Positions 35,232-44,444 of a DNA stretch of 64,000 bases are shown here, piece after piece (position 1 is the first letter of the stretch; every line of letters starts with the position of its first letter). Location of the stretch: assembly GCF_002906165.1 (NCBI RefSeq), contig NZ_PPCN01000001.1:1426001-1490000 (forward strand). Direction: 5' to 3'. The notes under the pieces are model-generated. The model saw nothing but the letters and a program-made list of their open reading frames with translations, did not search any database and had not been told where the DNA came from. The stretch is from Roseibium marinum (GTDB lineage Bacteria; Pseudomonadota; Alphaproteobacteria; Rhizobiales; Stappiaceae). The position numbers and the translations under genes were made by a program.

Positions 35232-36182
35232 TCAGTTTTTCAGGATTTTCTTGTGTTTTTCATAGGTGGCATCGATCTCGGCGTAAGCTTCGTCGACACC
35301 CAGATACATGATCGGGATGTTCGCGCTCTCCGTGATTTTCACAAAGTTCTCATCGGTCTCAGCTGCCTTGAGTGCTGCGGCCAGCTTGTCCAGAATGTCA
35401 CGCGGCGTGCCCTTGGGCAGGAACAGCGTGGTACGCGAATCCATGCCGAGCGGAAAGCCGTCCTCCTCGATCGTGGCGACGTCCGGAGCCGAGGGCTGGC
35501 GGAAGGTGGTCAGCGCCGAGATGGTCTTGAGCTCGTCCGGGTTGCGGAAGTGGATGCCGCCGGAAAAGGCCAGTTCCACTTGCCGGCCCAGGAGGGCGTT
35601 CAGCATTTCGCCGCCGCTTTTCAGCGGTACGATATTGACATCCAGCCCTTCCTTTTCCGCGATGGCATTGATGTACATGCGCGCTTCCGGGCTGAGAGCG
35701 CCGTAGCTGGAACCCGGATGTTCCCTGGCCCAGGCGATATATTCCGGCAGCGTGTCGAACGGCGCGTCCTTGTGGGTCGCAAGGCCCACCTGGTAGGCCG
35801 TGATCATGCCCGCATATTCAAAGTCGTCCGGCTTGAAATTCACACGTTCAATGATGAACGGCGCGGAATTGACCACCGAATCCGAGTGGAACAGGATGGT
35901 CTGGCCGTCCGGAGCCGCCTTGAGCAACTGGTGCGCGGCGAGGGAACCGCCCGCACCGGGCATGTTGACCACATTGATCGGTTCGCCGAGTTCGCCGGAC
36001 ATGACCTGCGCGGCCGCGCGGGCCACAAGGTCGGTCTGCCCGCCGGCGCCGTAGCCCACAAGCATGGTGATCGGGCCGGACGGATAGCCGTCCGCCGCTT
36101 GAACCGGCGGAAGCCCGCCGGCAGCCGTCATGGCAAGTCCGAGCGCTGCGCCCAGCAGTCCGCGTTTGGTGAAATTCATCAT
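35232..36182 (-). CDS. Tripartite tricarboxylate transporter (TTT) solute-binding protein, TctC/Bug family
   Basis: This 316-residue periplasmic protein starts with two adjacent ATGs after GGGAGG. The signal peptide ends near LPPVQAAD. The mature start is DGYPSGPITMLVGYGAGGQT, a typical Bug/TctC ligand loop, followed by VVNMPGAGGSLAAHQLLKAA and DGQTILFHSDSVV. It captures a carboxylate for the TctAB permease encoded just upstream. The ligand cannot be named from sequence. The gene is one base from tctA. Confidence 0.9.
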   Translation of the reverse strand: MMNFTKRGLLGAALGLAMTAAGGLPPVQAADGYPSGPITMLVGYGAGGQTDLVARAAAQVMSGELGEPINVVNMPGAGGSLAAHQLLKAAPDGQTILFHSDSVVNSAPFIIERVNFKPDDFEYAGMITAYQVGLATHKDAPFDTLPEYIAWAREHPGSSYGALSPEARMYINAIAEKEGLDVNIVPLKSGGEMLNALLGRQVELAFSGGIHFRNPDELKTISALTTFRQPSAPDVATIEEDGFPLGMDSRTTLFLPKGTPRDILDKLAAALKAAETDENFVKITESANIPIMYLGVDEAYAEIDATYEKHKKILKN

Positions 36183-36183
36183 A

Positions 36184-37740
36184 TTACGATCCTCCCTTGG
36201 AATTTCGAGCGATGTCCGTTTCTGGTGTCGATCCGCGCTCGCCCGGCGCGCAGTGTGTTTGCGGGCGTTTCCACCACCCGATCCACCACAGGGTCGCCGC
36301 CGTCAGCACAAGGAAGACGATGGCGATCGGGTGGTGCAGTAAATTGACGGTGTTGTGGTCGAGCAGCTGGATGGATTGCCGGAAGCTGAATTCCAGCTTG
36401 GGACCGATCACGAAACCGATGAGAAAGGTGACGAAGGAAAAGTCGAGCTTGCGTGCGAGATACCCGAAAGCCGTGAAAAACAGCATCACGTAGATCGAAA
36501 AGATGCTGCTTGTCTCCATATAGGCGCCAACGCAGCACAAGAGCAGGACGCCCGGTATGATGAGGCGCATCGGCACAAGAATGATCTTCGCGAAAAGCCC
36601 CTGGCAGGTGTAGCCGATGATCAGCATGACGAGGCTGGCAAAGAGCATCGCCGCATAGACATCGGCCACCAGCCGCGGCTGCTGCTGGAACATCAGGGGA
36701 CCTGGCGTCAGCCCGTGCAGGATGAACGCGGCGATCAGGATGGCGGCGATCACGCTGCCTGGAATGCCGAGCGCGAACAGGGGCACAAGACTTGAGGGCA
36801 CGACGGCGTTGTCGGCGCTTTCGGCCGCGGCGACGCCTTCGATCATGCCGGTTCCGAATTTTTCCGGCGTCCTGGAAAGACGCCGGGTCATGCCGTAGGA
36901 AAGGAACGAACCGACACTGGCGCCGAGGCCGGGAAGGATGCCGATGAGGGAGCCGATCAGCGTGCCGCGCGCGATGACCGGGGCACAGCGCCGCCACTCG
37001 GCCCGTGTCACGCTCCGGTCCTCGGGCTTGCTGCTTTGGGCAAGGGCCTCGGTTTCGGTGTCGAGCTTCTTCAGATTGCCCGCCTGGATCATCATTTCCG
37101 CGACCGCCAGCATCCCGATGGCCATCGGAACCAGCGAAATACCGTCATCCAGTTCGAGAAGACCGAATGTCAGGCGGGGGATGAAGGTTTCCCCTTCAAT
37201 GCCGATGGTTGCGAAAAAGATACCGAAAGCGGCGGCGATCAGACCCTTGAGCATCGATCCGCCCGACAATCCGCCGATAAAGGTCAGGGAAAACAGCAGG
37301 ATCGCGGTGAGTTCGACCGGCCCGATCAGCAGTGCGTAGCGGGCGAGCGGCGCGGCAAGCACGATCAGGATCAGCGTGGATACGAAATCCCCGATCACCG
37401 AGGCGAAGAGGCCCATCTTGAGGGCCTTTTGAGCCTTGCCCTGGCGCGCGAGCGGATATCCGTCAAGCGCCGTCGGCGCGGAGGACGGTTCGCCGGGCGT
37501 ATTGAGCAGGATCGCCGAGACGGCACTTCCGGCGGCGCTCCCCTTGGCGATGCCGATCAGCATGCCAAGGGCGGCAACGGGCGACAGGTAGAAGGTCAAC
37601 GGGATGGCAACGGCCACACCGGTGGCTTTGCCAAGGCCGGGGATCGCCCCCAGAACGTAGCCTATGGTAACGCCCGCCGCGACCCAGAACATCGTCGCCG
37701 GGTTGAGCACGTCCACAAATCCGAGAGCCAGATATTCCAT
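36184..37740 (-). CDS. TTT transporter large permease subunit, TctA family
   Basis: This 518-residue protein has about a dozen hydrophobic segments and the two TctA signatures: GAIPGLGKATGVAVAIPLTF in the first half and LIGILPGLGASVGSFLSYGM in the second. KGSAAGSAVSAILLNTPGEP and AAESADNAVVPSSLVPLFAL GIPGS also fit the family. It forms the ion-driven import channel with the small subunit. It stands six bases after the tctB-like gene, in the same operon. Confidence 0.92.
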   Translation of the reverse strand: MEYLALGFVDVLNPATMFWVAAGVTIGYVLGAIPGLGKATGVAVAIPLTFYLSPVAALGMLIGIAKGSAAGSAVSAILLNTPGEPSSAPTALDGYPLARQGKAQKALKMGLFASVIGDFVSTLILIVLAAPLARYALLIGPVELTAILLFSLTFIGGLSGGSMLKGLIAAAFGIFFATIGIEGETFIPRLTFGLLELDDGISLVPMAIGMLAVAEMMIQAGNLKKLDTETEALAQSSKPEDRSVTRAEWRRCAPVIARGTLIGSLIGILPGLGASVGSFLSYGMTRRLSRTPEKFGTGMIEGVAAAESADNAVVPSSLVPLFALGIPGSVIAAILIAAFILHGLTPGPLMFQQQPRLVADVYAAMLFASLVMLIIGYTCQGLFAKIILVPMRLIIPGVLLLCCVGAYMETSSIFSIYVMLFFTAFGYLARKLDFSFVTFLIGFVIGPKLEFSFRQSIQLLDHNTVNLLHHPIAIVFLVLTAATLWWIGWWKRPQTHCAPGERGSTPETDIARNSKGGS

Positions 37741-37746
37741 GCTGCC

Positions 37747-38190
37747 TCACACGATCGCGGTGCCGAGCACCTTGTAGAAGAGTAGCCAGAGCGCGGTCAG
37801 CAGCAGCACGGGCATGCCGGCCAGCATGACCGGCCGCCGTTCGCCCAGAAGCAGAAGCCCACCGAAAACCAGCGCAAATCCCGCAGGCAGCGGGCCGATG
37901 AGCAGATAGAGGGCGATCACGGCAGCGAAGAGCCCGCCGATCCGCAGCACCACGCGCAGGTCGGCAAGGGTGAGCGGAGAGGGGTCGGTCGCGCCATTCG
38001 CGGATTTCAGGTTGGTGACGATGAGGACCACGGACATCGCGGCGATCGCGATCATCATCAGGTTGGGAACGAGCCGCGTGGAGATCATGCCCTTCGGCGC
38101 GGGATCGATCTGCCATGGAATGATGACAAACAGCATCACCAGGCTGAACACGGTAAGCACCGCGCCGGATATGACGTTCGCTCGTCTCAT
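37747..38190 (-). CDS. TTT transporter small permease subunit, TctB family
   Basis: This 147-residue protein has four hydrophobic helices: VISGAVLTVFSLVMLFVIIP, NLMMIAIAAMSVVLIVTNL, LRIGGLFAAVIALYLLIGPL and PVMLAGMPVLLLTALWLLFY. The FPxxxPxLLxxxLLxL-type start of many TctB proteins is replaced by TRLVPNLMM. It heads the transporter operon (small subunit, large subunit, binding protein, CoA-transferase) and is divergent from the LysR gene, 180 bases away. Confidence 0.88.
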   Translation of the reverse strand: MRRANVISGAVLTVFSLVMLFVIIPWQIDPAPKGMISTRLVPNLMMIAIAAMSVVLIVTNLKSANGATDPSPLTLADLRVVLRIGGLFAAVIALYLLIGPLPAGFALVFGGLLLLGERRPVMLAGMPVLLLTALWLLFYKVLGTAIV

Positions 38191-38370
38191 GTATCCTCCC
38201 TTGAGTTCCGCGGCCCTCCCGCCGCCAGGGCGACAGGTTTTCCGGAAACTCTCTCCACCGTTGCAGGAACCTCCGACCTGACACGGCAGACTTTTCTATT
38301 GCAAACAGCTAGACATGCTTATGTTAAAGCAAATAGACCCAGTATTCTTTGAATGTGATAGAAATTTCTT

Positions 38371-39315
38371 ATGAGCTATTCGCCGCAGCATTTCGACCGC
38401 CTCCGCCTCCGGCATCTACGTCTGCTGGCTCTGATCGACCGTCACGGGTCGTTGCGGGAAGTGGGCAAGGTGCTGAACCTGACCCAGCCCGCGGTTTCGC
38501 AGATGGTCAAGGATCTCGAGCTGGCTCTGGGCGTAACCCTGATCGACCGTTCGGTGCGCGGCGTGACCTTGTGCCCTGCCGGAAGACTGGCCCTGGAGCG
38601 GGCGCGGGCGGGCCTGGCGACATTCGACCATCTGGTCAGCGAGTTGCACGAGGATCAGGTCCTGACCTTGCGTATCGGCACAAATTCCGCGCTGGTGCCG
38701 AACATTCTTCCGGCCGCATTGCGGCGGCTTGGATCGACGAAGGAAACCATCCGCTACCGGCTGCGCACCGGCATCGTCAGCGACATGATGCACGAGCTGG
38801 CCGAGGGAACGCTGGATTGCTACGTGGGACGGGTCGACTGGGAATGGGTCCCGCACAATGTGGTCGAGGCACTGCGTTACGATCCCTTGACACGGACCGA
38901 ATTGGTGCTGGCATGCCCGCTCACCCATCCGCTGGCCGGCAATTCAGCCATGGAAGCCGGGGACCTGGCCGGACAACGCTGGGCCTTGCCACCGCACGAT
39001 TCCAGCAATCGGCTCGCGCTGGAAACCGGTCTGCGCAACCTCGGTCTGGGAGCGCCGGTCGCGGAGGTGGAGGTGGCTGCGGACCCTTCCGCGCTGATCC
39101 ACCTGGCGCGCGAGCTGGATCTGCTCACCTGCGTTCCGATGGTGGCGCTCGAGACGCATCTCGCGTCCCGGGAGTTTCAGGTTCTCAACGTGCCGGACTT
39201 GGCCTTGCCGCCAATCCAGATAGGCTTCGTGACATTGAAGGAACAGGCGGAAATTCCACCTTTGCAGGCCTTTCGCCAGGCCCTGATCGACGTGACCGTA
39301 AGTGGATGGCGATAA
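38371..39315 (+). CDS. LysR family transcriptional regulator
   Basis: This 314-residue protein starts with the winged helix-turn-helix LRHLRLLALIDRHGSLREVG, KVLNLTQPAVSQMVKDLELA and TLIDRSVRGVTLCPAGRLAL. Its C-terminal sensor domain begins about residue 95 (LTLRIGTNSALVPNILPAAL). It is divergent from the TTT transporter operon and upstream of the SDR-thiolase-MaoC genes, so it is the obvious regulator of both. The 180-base spacer contains TATTGC and GCAAATA arms that might be part of its operator, but this is weak. Confidence 0.9.
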   Translation: MSYSPQHFDRLRLRHLRLLALIDRHGSLREVGKVLNLTQPAVSQMVKDLELALGVTLIDRSVRGVTLCPAGRLALERARAGLATFDHLVSELHEDQVLTLRIGTNSALVPNILPAALRRLGSTKETIRYRLRTGIVSDMMHELAEGTLDCYVGRVDWEWVPHNVVEALRYDPLTRTELVLACPLTHPLAGNSAMEAGDLAGQRWALPPHDSSNRLALETGLRNLGLGAPVAEVEVAADPSALIHLARELDLLTCVPMVALETHLASREFQVLNVPDLALPPIQIGFVTLKEQAEIPPLQAFRQALIDVTVSGWR

Positions 39316-39420
39316 AAATTCTTTATCACATTGAAGAAATATTCGACTGTTTGTTTGAAGCCTGAAGGGTCTAAATGCGCAGTGTGCCGCTCGGGCTCAT
39401 GGAAAATACGGGAGGATTTC

Positions 39421-40335
39421 GTGGTCATTGATCTCACTGACAAGGTAGCCATCGTCACCGGTGCGGGCCGGGGACTGGGACGCGAACACGCACTTGCGCT
39501 GGCGGCGCGCGGGGCGCGGGTGGTCGTCAATGATATCGGCGGGGCCATGGACGGTGCCGGCGCCAGTGAGGACGCCGCCGCCGCGGTGGTGCGCGAAATC
39601 GAGGCGGCGGGCGGTGTGGCGATGGCCAATACGGCCTCCGTGACCGACTACCCTCAGATCGAGGCAATGGTCGGCGACGCCACGGACCGCTGGGGCGGGG
39701 TGGACATCCTTGTCGCCAATGCGGGCATCCTGCGCGACAAGACCTTCGCCAAGATGGATCTTGCCGATTTCCGCGCGGTTCTCGACGTTCACGTAATGGG
39801 TACGGTGCATTGCGCGAAGGCGGTCTGGGAAGGCATGCGGGCGCGTAACTACGGCCGCCTCATCTTCACCAGTTCCTGCAGCGGTCTTTACGGGGGCTTC
39901 GGGCAGTCGAATTACGGCGCCGCCAAGATGGCGATTGTCGGGCTGATGAACACGCTCGCGCTGGAAGGCGCCAAATATGGAATACGCGTCAACTGCCTCG
40001 CACCGAGCGCGGGCACGCGGATGCTCGAAGGGCTAATGCCCGAGGCCATGCTCGAAGCGCTCGACCCGAAATTCGTCAGCCCGGCCGTGGTGGCGCTCGC
40101 CTCCGCCGATGCGCCTTCGAAGACCATTCTGTGCGCAGGAGCCGGAAGCTTCGAGGCGGCACAGATCACCTTGACCCAGGGTGTGTATCTGGGGGGCGGC
40201 GAAGGCGTTGCCGAAGCTATCCTGAAAAACATCGACAAGCTGACGGATGCCGAAGGCCAGATGGTGCCGGGAGACAATACGGCTCAGGCAAGCCATGAGT
40301 TGCGGCTCGCGGGATTTGCCGGGGAGACCGCATGA
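39421..40335 (+). CDS. SDR family dehydrogenase, HSD17B4-like 3-hydroxyacyl-CoA dehydrogenase type
   Basis: The start is the GTG at 39421 with GGGAGG seven bases before it, giving 304 residues. The cofactor motif is [20 protein letters not shown], followed by [32 protein letters not shown] and YGAAK (catalytic Tyr and Lys) complete an active SDR site. The GREHALALA and VVVNDIGG pattern is characteristic of the (R)-3-hydroxyacyl-CoA dehydrogenase branch found in peroxisomal multifunctional enzymes. It begins a tightly coupled trio with thiolase (4-base overlap) and MaoC genes. Confidence 0.9.
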   Translation: MVIDLTDKVAIVTGAGRGLGREHALALAARGARVVVNDIGGAMDGAGASEDAAAAVVREIEAAGGVAMANTASVTDYPQIEAMVGDATDRWGGVDILVANAGILRDKTFAKMDLADFRAVLDVHVMGTVHCAKAVWEGMRARNYGRLIFTSSCSGLYGGFGQSNYGAAKMAIVGLMNTLALEGAKYGIRVNCLAPSAGTRMLEGLMPEAMLEALDPKFVSPAVVALASADAPSKTILCAGAGSFEAAQITLTQGVYLGGGEGVAEAILKNIDKLTDAEGQMVPGDNTAQASHELRLAGFAGETA

Positions 40336-41507
40336 TGCGGGACGCCGTCATCGTTTCGACCGCGCGCACACCGATCGGCAAGGCCTATCGCGGCGCATTC
40401 AACGTCACGCCTGCTCCGACGCTTGCCGCGCACGCGATCCGCGCCGCGGTCGGACGCGCCGGACTGGAGGGCGGGGAGATCGACGATTGCCTGATCGGCT
40501 CCGCGCTGCCGCAGGGTTTTCAGCATACCATCGGGCGCACCGCCGCCATGCGCGCCGGGTTGCCGGACAGCGTGCCGGGCATGACGCTCGACCGGCAGTG
40601 TTCTTCCGGCTTGATGGCAATCGCGACAGCGGCGAAACAGATTGTCGTCGACCGGATGGATGTGGTTCTGGCCGGTGGCGTGGAATCGATTTCAACCGTG
40701 CAGACCGAAGCGCTGCGGGTCGATATGGACGCCGGGCTTGTCGCCATGCAGGCCGACATGTTCATGCCGATGATCGATACAGCCGAGGTGGTGGCCAGGC
40801 GTTACGGAATTGACCGGGACCGTCAGGATGCCTACGCGCTCCAGTCACAGCAGCGCACGGCCGCCGCGCAGGAGGCAGGCCGTTTCGACGACGAGGTTAT
40901 CCCGGTCAGCGCGGTCATGGAACATATCGACAGGCAAAGCGGCGCGCGCACGTCCCGTGAAGTGGAACTGAGCCGCGATGAAGGCAACCGGCCGCAGACG
41001 ACGCTGGAAGGGCTCTCCGGGCTCAATCCGGTTCGCGAGGGCGGCGTGATAACGGCGGGCAATGCTAGCCAGTTGTCGGATGGTGCGTCGGCTTCGGTGC
41101 TGATGGAAGCGCGCGTGGCCGAGGCGCGCGGGCTGGCGCCCCTGGGGCGCTATGTCGGTATGGCCGTTGCGGGCACCAGCCCGGACGAAATGGGAATCGG
41201 ACCGGTTTTCGCCGTGCCGTTGCTGCTCAAGCGCTTCGGCCTGAAAATGGACGATATCGATCTGTGGGAGCTGAACGAGGCCTTTGCCGTTCAGGTAATC
41301 TACTGCCGGGACCAACTGGGCATTCCAGACGATCGGCTCAACGTGAACGGCGGCGCGATTTCCATCGGTCATCCTTACGGCATGTCCGGCGCCAGAATGG
41401 TCGGTAACGTCTTGATCGAAGGCCGCCGGCGCGGCGCGCGTTATGTCGTGGTGACCATGTGTGTCGGCGGTGGCATGGGGGCGGCCGGCCTCTTCGAGGT
41501 GCTGTGA
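40332..41507 (+). CDS. Thiolase (acetyl-CoA acyltransferase family)
   Basis: This 391-residue enzyme starts [20 protein letters not shown] and has the acyl-accepting cysteine in [27 protein letters not shown], the catalytic His in [20 protein letters not shown] and the second Cys in [16 protein letters not shown]. The family cleaves 3-ketoacyl-CoA or condenses acetyl-CoA. Its neighbours (SDR, MaoC, CoA-transferase) suggest the last step of a degradation spiral. It overlaps the next gene by one base. Confidence 0.92.
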   Translation: MMRDAVIVSTARTPIGKAYRGAFNVTPAPTLAAHAIRAAVGRAGLEGGEIDDCLIGSALPQGFQHTIGRTAAMRAGLPDSVPGMTLDRQCSSGLMAIATAAKQIVVDRMDVVLAGGVESISTVQTEALRVDMDAGLVAMQADMFMPMIDTAEVVARRYGIDRDRQDAYALQSQQRTAAAQEAGRFDDEVIPVSAVMEHIDRQSGARTSREVELSRDEGNRPQTTLEGLSGLNPVREGGVITAGNASQLSDGASASVLMEARVAEARGLAPLGRYVGMAVAGTSPDEMGIGPVFAVPLLLKRFGLKMDDIDLWELNEAFAVQVIYCRDQLGIPDDRLNVNGGAISIGHPYGMSGARMVGNVLIEGRRRGARYVVVTMCVGGGMGAAGLFEVL

Positions 41508-41965
41508 TGACCGCGAACCGCTACGACCTGAAAACGCTTGCCGCCGCGGCCGGCTCCGACATCGGGACGTCTGGCTGGCACGCAGTCGACCAGATCCGCA
41601 TCGACGCCTTCGCGCGCATTACAGATGACGGCCAGTATATCCATACCGATCCGGAAGCGGCCGCGCGGACACCGTTCGGGGGCACGATTGCCCACGGCTA
41701 TCTGGTGCTGTCGCTTCTGTCTTCGATGTATCACGAGGTGATCGGCGAAATCGCCGGAACCTCGATGGCGATGAATTACGGTTTCGACTCTGTCCGCTTC
41801 CTTGCGCCCGTGCGGGCGGGCAAACGGGTTCGCGGCCGGTTCGCTTTGAAGGATCTGTCGGCACGTGGTGAAGCCCAGTCGAAACTGACCTTCTCCGTCA
41901 CCGTTGAGATCGAGGGGGAAGACAAGCCCGCGCTGGCCGCGGACTGGATCGTGCTCGTTCAATAG
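41507..41965 (+). CDS. MaoC-like (R)-specific enoyl-CoA hydratase
   Basis: The ATG at 41507 overlaps the thiolase stop (TGATG) and gives 152 residues. The hot-dog fold signature has the catalytic Asp and His in FARITDDGQYIHTDPEAAAR, followed by PFGGTIAHGYLVLSLLSSMY and VRFLAPVRAGKRVRGRF. It should hydrate a 2-enoyl-CoA to the 3-hydroxyacyl-CoA that the SDR then oxidises and the thiolase cleaves, so the three genes make a compact beta-oxidation module. Confidence 0.92.
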   Translation: MTANRYDLKTLAAAAGSDIGTSGWHAVDQIRIDAFARITDDGQYIHTDPEAAARTPFGGTIAHGYLVLSLLSSMYHEVIGEIAGTSMAMNYGFDSVRFLAPVRAGKRVRGRFALKDLSARGEAQSKLTFSVTVEIEGEDKPALAADWIVLVQ

Positions 41966-41993
41966 CGCCGGTGGGGGCTATGTTCAGATTTTC

Positions 41994-42413
41994 CTAGACG
42001 GTCCGGTAGCGGGCGATCGCGCCGCGCTCGATCGCGGCAACGGTCAGCTTGTCGAAGCGGAACCGGTCACGCAGAAGCTGCAGAATCCGCAGTTCTTCCT
42101 GATGGACTTCCAGATCCGCGGCGGCCACCTCGACAGCAAGCGCATAGGCCGTGTCGTAAAGCTTCACCGGCAATATGTCGCCGACGAGCTCCAGGACCAG
42201 GGAAAGGCCGTTTTCTTCCTGAAGAATGTCCCCGCAGCGCTGGGCCGCCGGAATGATGCTGTTGGCGTCATAGTCCTTGAACACCGGCAACATCTTGATC
42301 ATGTCGCCAATGGTGGCCAGTTCCTTGTCGGTCATCGAATTGTCCGACGCCGAGACGATGACCATCACGTAGATGAGGGCTTCCTGAACGCTGATCGGTT
42401 CATTCTTAGACAC
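41994..42413 (-). CDS. TerB-family tellurite-resistance-like protein
   Basis: This 139-residue helical protein has VQEALIYVMVIVSASDNSMT, DKELATIGDMIKMLPVFKDY and VEVAAADLEVHQEELRILQL, matching the acidic-residue pattern of TerB domains (paired D/E helices). Such proteins are often metal-binding or membrane-stress proteins, and isolated copies have no proven tellurite role. It is convergent with the MaoC gene and divergent from lysK. Confidence 0.85.
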   Translation of the reverse strand: MSKNEPISVQEALIYVMVIVSASDNSMTDKELATIGDMIKMLPVFKDYDANSIIPAAQRCGDILQEENGLSLVLELVGDILPVKLYDTAYALAVEVAAADLEVHQEELRILQLLRDRFRFDKLTVAAIERGAIARYRTV

Positions 42414-42596
42414 TATAGATTCTCCAGTGACGCCGGTTCATAGGCAGATCGAAGGCCCGGTGTATAGGCTTGGCGCCAAAGCTTCAAGTCACGGACTTGC
42501 GACATTTGACTGTGTGTCGCCGCACGCGTTCCCGAGCGTCCCGCGTTCGGAGGAGTGCGGACAAGTTGCGTCAGCCTCTCCCGGCCATTCAACTTC

Positions 42597-42628
42597 CCTG
42601 CTTTCATGCGATTGCACATGAAAGCAGG
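42597..42628. other. Perfect hairpin in the lysK leader region
   Basis: CCTGCTTTCATG at 42597-42608 pairs over 12 bases with CATGAAAGCAGG at 42617-42628, with an 8-base loop. It lies 97 bases before the lysK ATG in the 311-base gap shared with the TerB gene. No T run follows. The rest of the gap holds no gene that I can see. Confidence 0.6.
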
Positions 42629-42724
42629 TTGATCTAGTGTCGCGCCGCAGCCGCCCGCCCAAGGGTTTCCGCGGCCGACGGACCTGCGCTCAAGCCAATC
42701 AAATCAGAAGAACGATATTCGAAA

Positions 42725-44383
42725 ATGACCGACCAATCCCTGCCTCCGCTTGACCTTTCGCAAGACTTTGTCGAGGCGGCCCGGAAATCGAAAGCCTGGC
42801 CGTTCGAAGAGGCGCGAAAACTGGTCAAACGGATCGAGAAGCGGGATCCGCAAAAGACGGTGCTTTTCGAAACAGGATACGGCCCGTCCGGTCTGCCGCA
42901 TATCGGCACCTTCGGCGAGGTCCTGCGTACGACCATGGTACGCACGGCGTTCCGCGTGCTGACGGAAGACAAGGTTCCAACACGCCTGCTGTGTTTTTCC
43001 GATGACATGGACGGCATGCGCAAGATTCCTGAAAGCGTGCCGGACCGCGCGGCGATGGAACCTTATCTGCAGATGCCGCTGAGCGCCGTGCCGAACCCGT
43101 TCGGCGGCGATTTCGACAGCTTCGCGGCCCACAACAACGCCATGCTGCGCAGGTTCCTGGATACGTTCGGCTTCGATTATGAATTTGCGAGCGCGACCGA
43201 GTATTACGCTTCCGGCAAGTTCGACGCGGTCCTGATCAAGGCGACCGAGAAATACCGCAAGATCATGGACGTGATGCTGCCGACCCTCGGCGCGGAACGT
43301 CAGGCGACCTATTCGCCGTTCCTGCCGATCTCGCCGACCTCCGGACGCGTGCTCTACGTGCCGATGAAGGACGTCAACCCGAAGGACGGCACCATCACCT
43401 TCGAGGACGAAACGGGCGAGGACATCACGGTATCGGTCACCGGCGGCAAGGTGAAGCTGCAGTGGAAGCCGGATTTCGGGATGCGCTGGGCGGCTCTGGA
43501 TGTCGATTTCGAGATGTTCGGCAAGGATCATATGACCAATGCCCCGATCTACGACAAGATCTGCAACATCCTGGGCGGCAAGGCCCCGGAACACTACGTC
43601 TACGAGCTCTTCCTCGACGAGAACGGCGAGAAGATCTCCAAGTCCAAGGGCAACGGCCTGACCATCGACGAATGGCTGACCTACGCCTCGCCGGAAAGTC
43701 TTGCGCTCTACAATTACCAGAAGCCGAAGACGGCGAAGAAGCTCTATTTCGAAGTCATTCCGAAGGCGGTGGACGAGTACTATACCTTCGTTCAGAAATA
43801 CGCGCAGATGCCGGTTGAGCAGAAGCTGCAGAACCCGGCCTGGCACATTCACTCCGGAAGTATTCCGAAGATCGACATGCCGGTGACCTTCGCGATGCTC
43901 CTGAACCTCGTGTCCGCCTCCAACGCGGAAAACAAGGAGGTGCTCTGGGCGTTCATCTCCCGCTATGCGCCCGGCGTGACGCCCCAAACCCATCCGGACC
44001 TGGATAATCTGGTCGGCTACGCGATCCGCTACTTCGACGATTTCGTCAAACCGAAGAAATCGTTCAAGACGCCGGACGACGTCGAGCGGACCGCACTTCA
44101 GCAACTGGACGACAAGCTGGCCTCGCTGCCGGCCGATGCCGACGGGGCGGCCATACAGGACGCGGTACTGGATGTGGCGCGAGCCATCGAGCGCTATCAG
44201 GACCCGGCGAAGAAGGGCCCCGATGGTGGTCCGGGCGTCTCGGTCGCCTGGTTCTCCGCGCTCTATCAGCTCTTGCTCGGTCAGGAAAAAGGCCCGCGAT
44301 TCGGGTCTTTCGTGGCGCTTTACGGCATTGCGGAAACGCGCGAAATGATCCGCAAGGCGCTTGCGGGACAGCTTGCGGCATAA
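42725..44383 (+). CDS. lysK: Class I lysyl-tRNA synthetase
   Basis: This 552-residue synthetase is of the archaeal-like class I kind used by most alphaproteobacteria instead of class II LysS. The HIGH-type motif is [19 protein letters not shown] (about residues 55-75) and the KMSKS-type motif is [11 protein letters not shown] (about 301-311). Other parts are [16 protein letters not shown] and [20 protein letters not shown]. It charges tRNA-Lys. It stands alone, convergent with an SNase-like gene, with a hairpin between them. Confidence 0.95.
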   Translation: MTDQSLPPLDLSQDFVEAARKSKAWPFEEARKLVKRIEKRDPQKTVLFETGYGPSGLPHIGTFGEVLRTTMVRTAFRVLTEDKVPTRLLCFSDDMDGMRKIPESVPDRAAMEPYLQMPLSAVPNPFGGDFDSFAAHNNAMLRRFLDTFGFDYEFASATEYYASGKFDAVLIKATEKYRKIMDVMLPTLGAERQATYSPFLPISPTSGRVLYVPMKDVNPKDGTITFEDETGEDITVSVTGGKVKLQWKPDFGMRWAALDVDFEMFGKDHMTNAPIYDKICNILGGKAPEHYVYELFLDENGEKISKSKGNGLTIDEWLTYASPESLALYNYQKPKTAKKLYFEVIPKAVDEYYTFVQKYAQMPVEQKLQNPAWHIHSGSIPKIDMPVTFAMLLNLVSASNAENKEVLWAFISRYAPGVTPQTHPDLDNLVGYAIRYFDDFVKPKKSFKTPDDVERTALQQLDDKLASLPADADGAAIQDAVLDVARAIERYQDPAKKGPDGGPGVSVAWFSALYQLLLGQEKGPRFGSFVALYGIAETREMIRKALAGQLAA

Positions 44384-44406
44384 AGCTGTACCGGTAAGAT
44401 CAAACA

Positions 44407-44440
44407 GCGGACGTTCAGTCGATCCCGATTGAACGTCCGC
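44407..44440. terminator. Hairpin between convergent lysK and SNase-like gene
   Basis: GCGGACGTTCA at 44407-44417 pairs perfectly with TGAACGTCCGC at 44430-44440 around a 12-base loop. There is no T run on either side, so it is a plausible but non-classical bidirectional terminator. Confidence 0.55.
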
Positions 44441-44444
44441 CGAT

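Noticed and set aside
38191-38370. TATTGC and GCAAATA arms as a LysR operator
   Set aside because: Arms are short and far apart; the T-N11-A pattern is not distinct enough to list as a feature.
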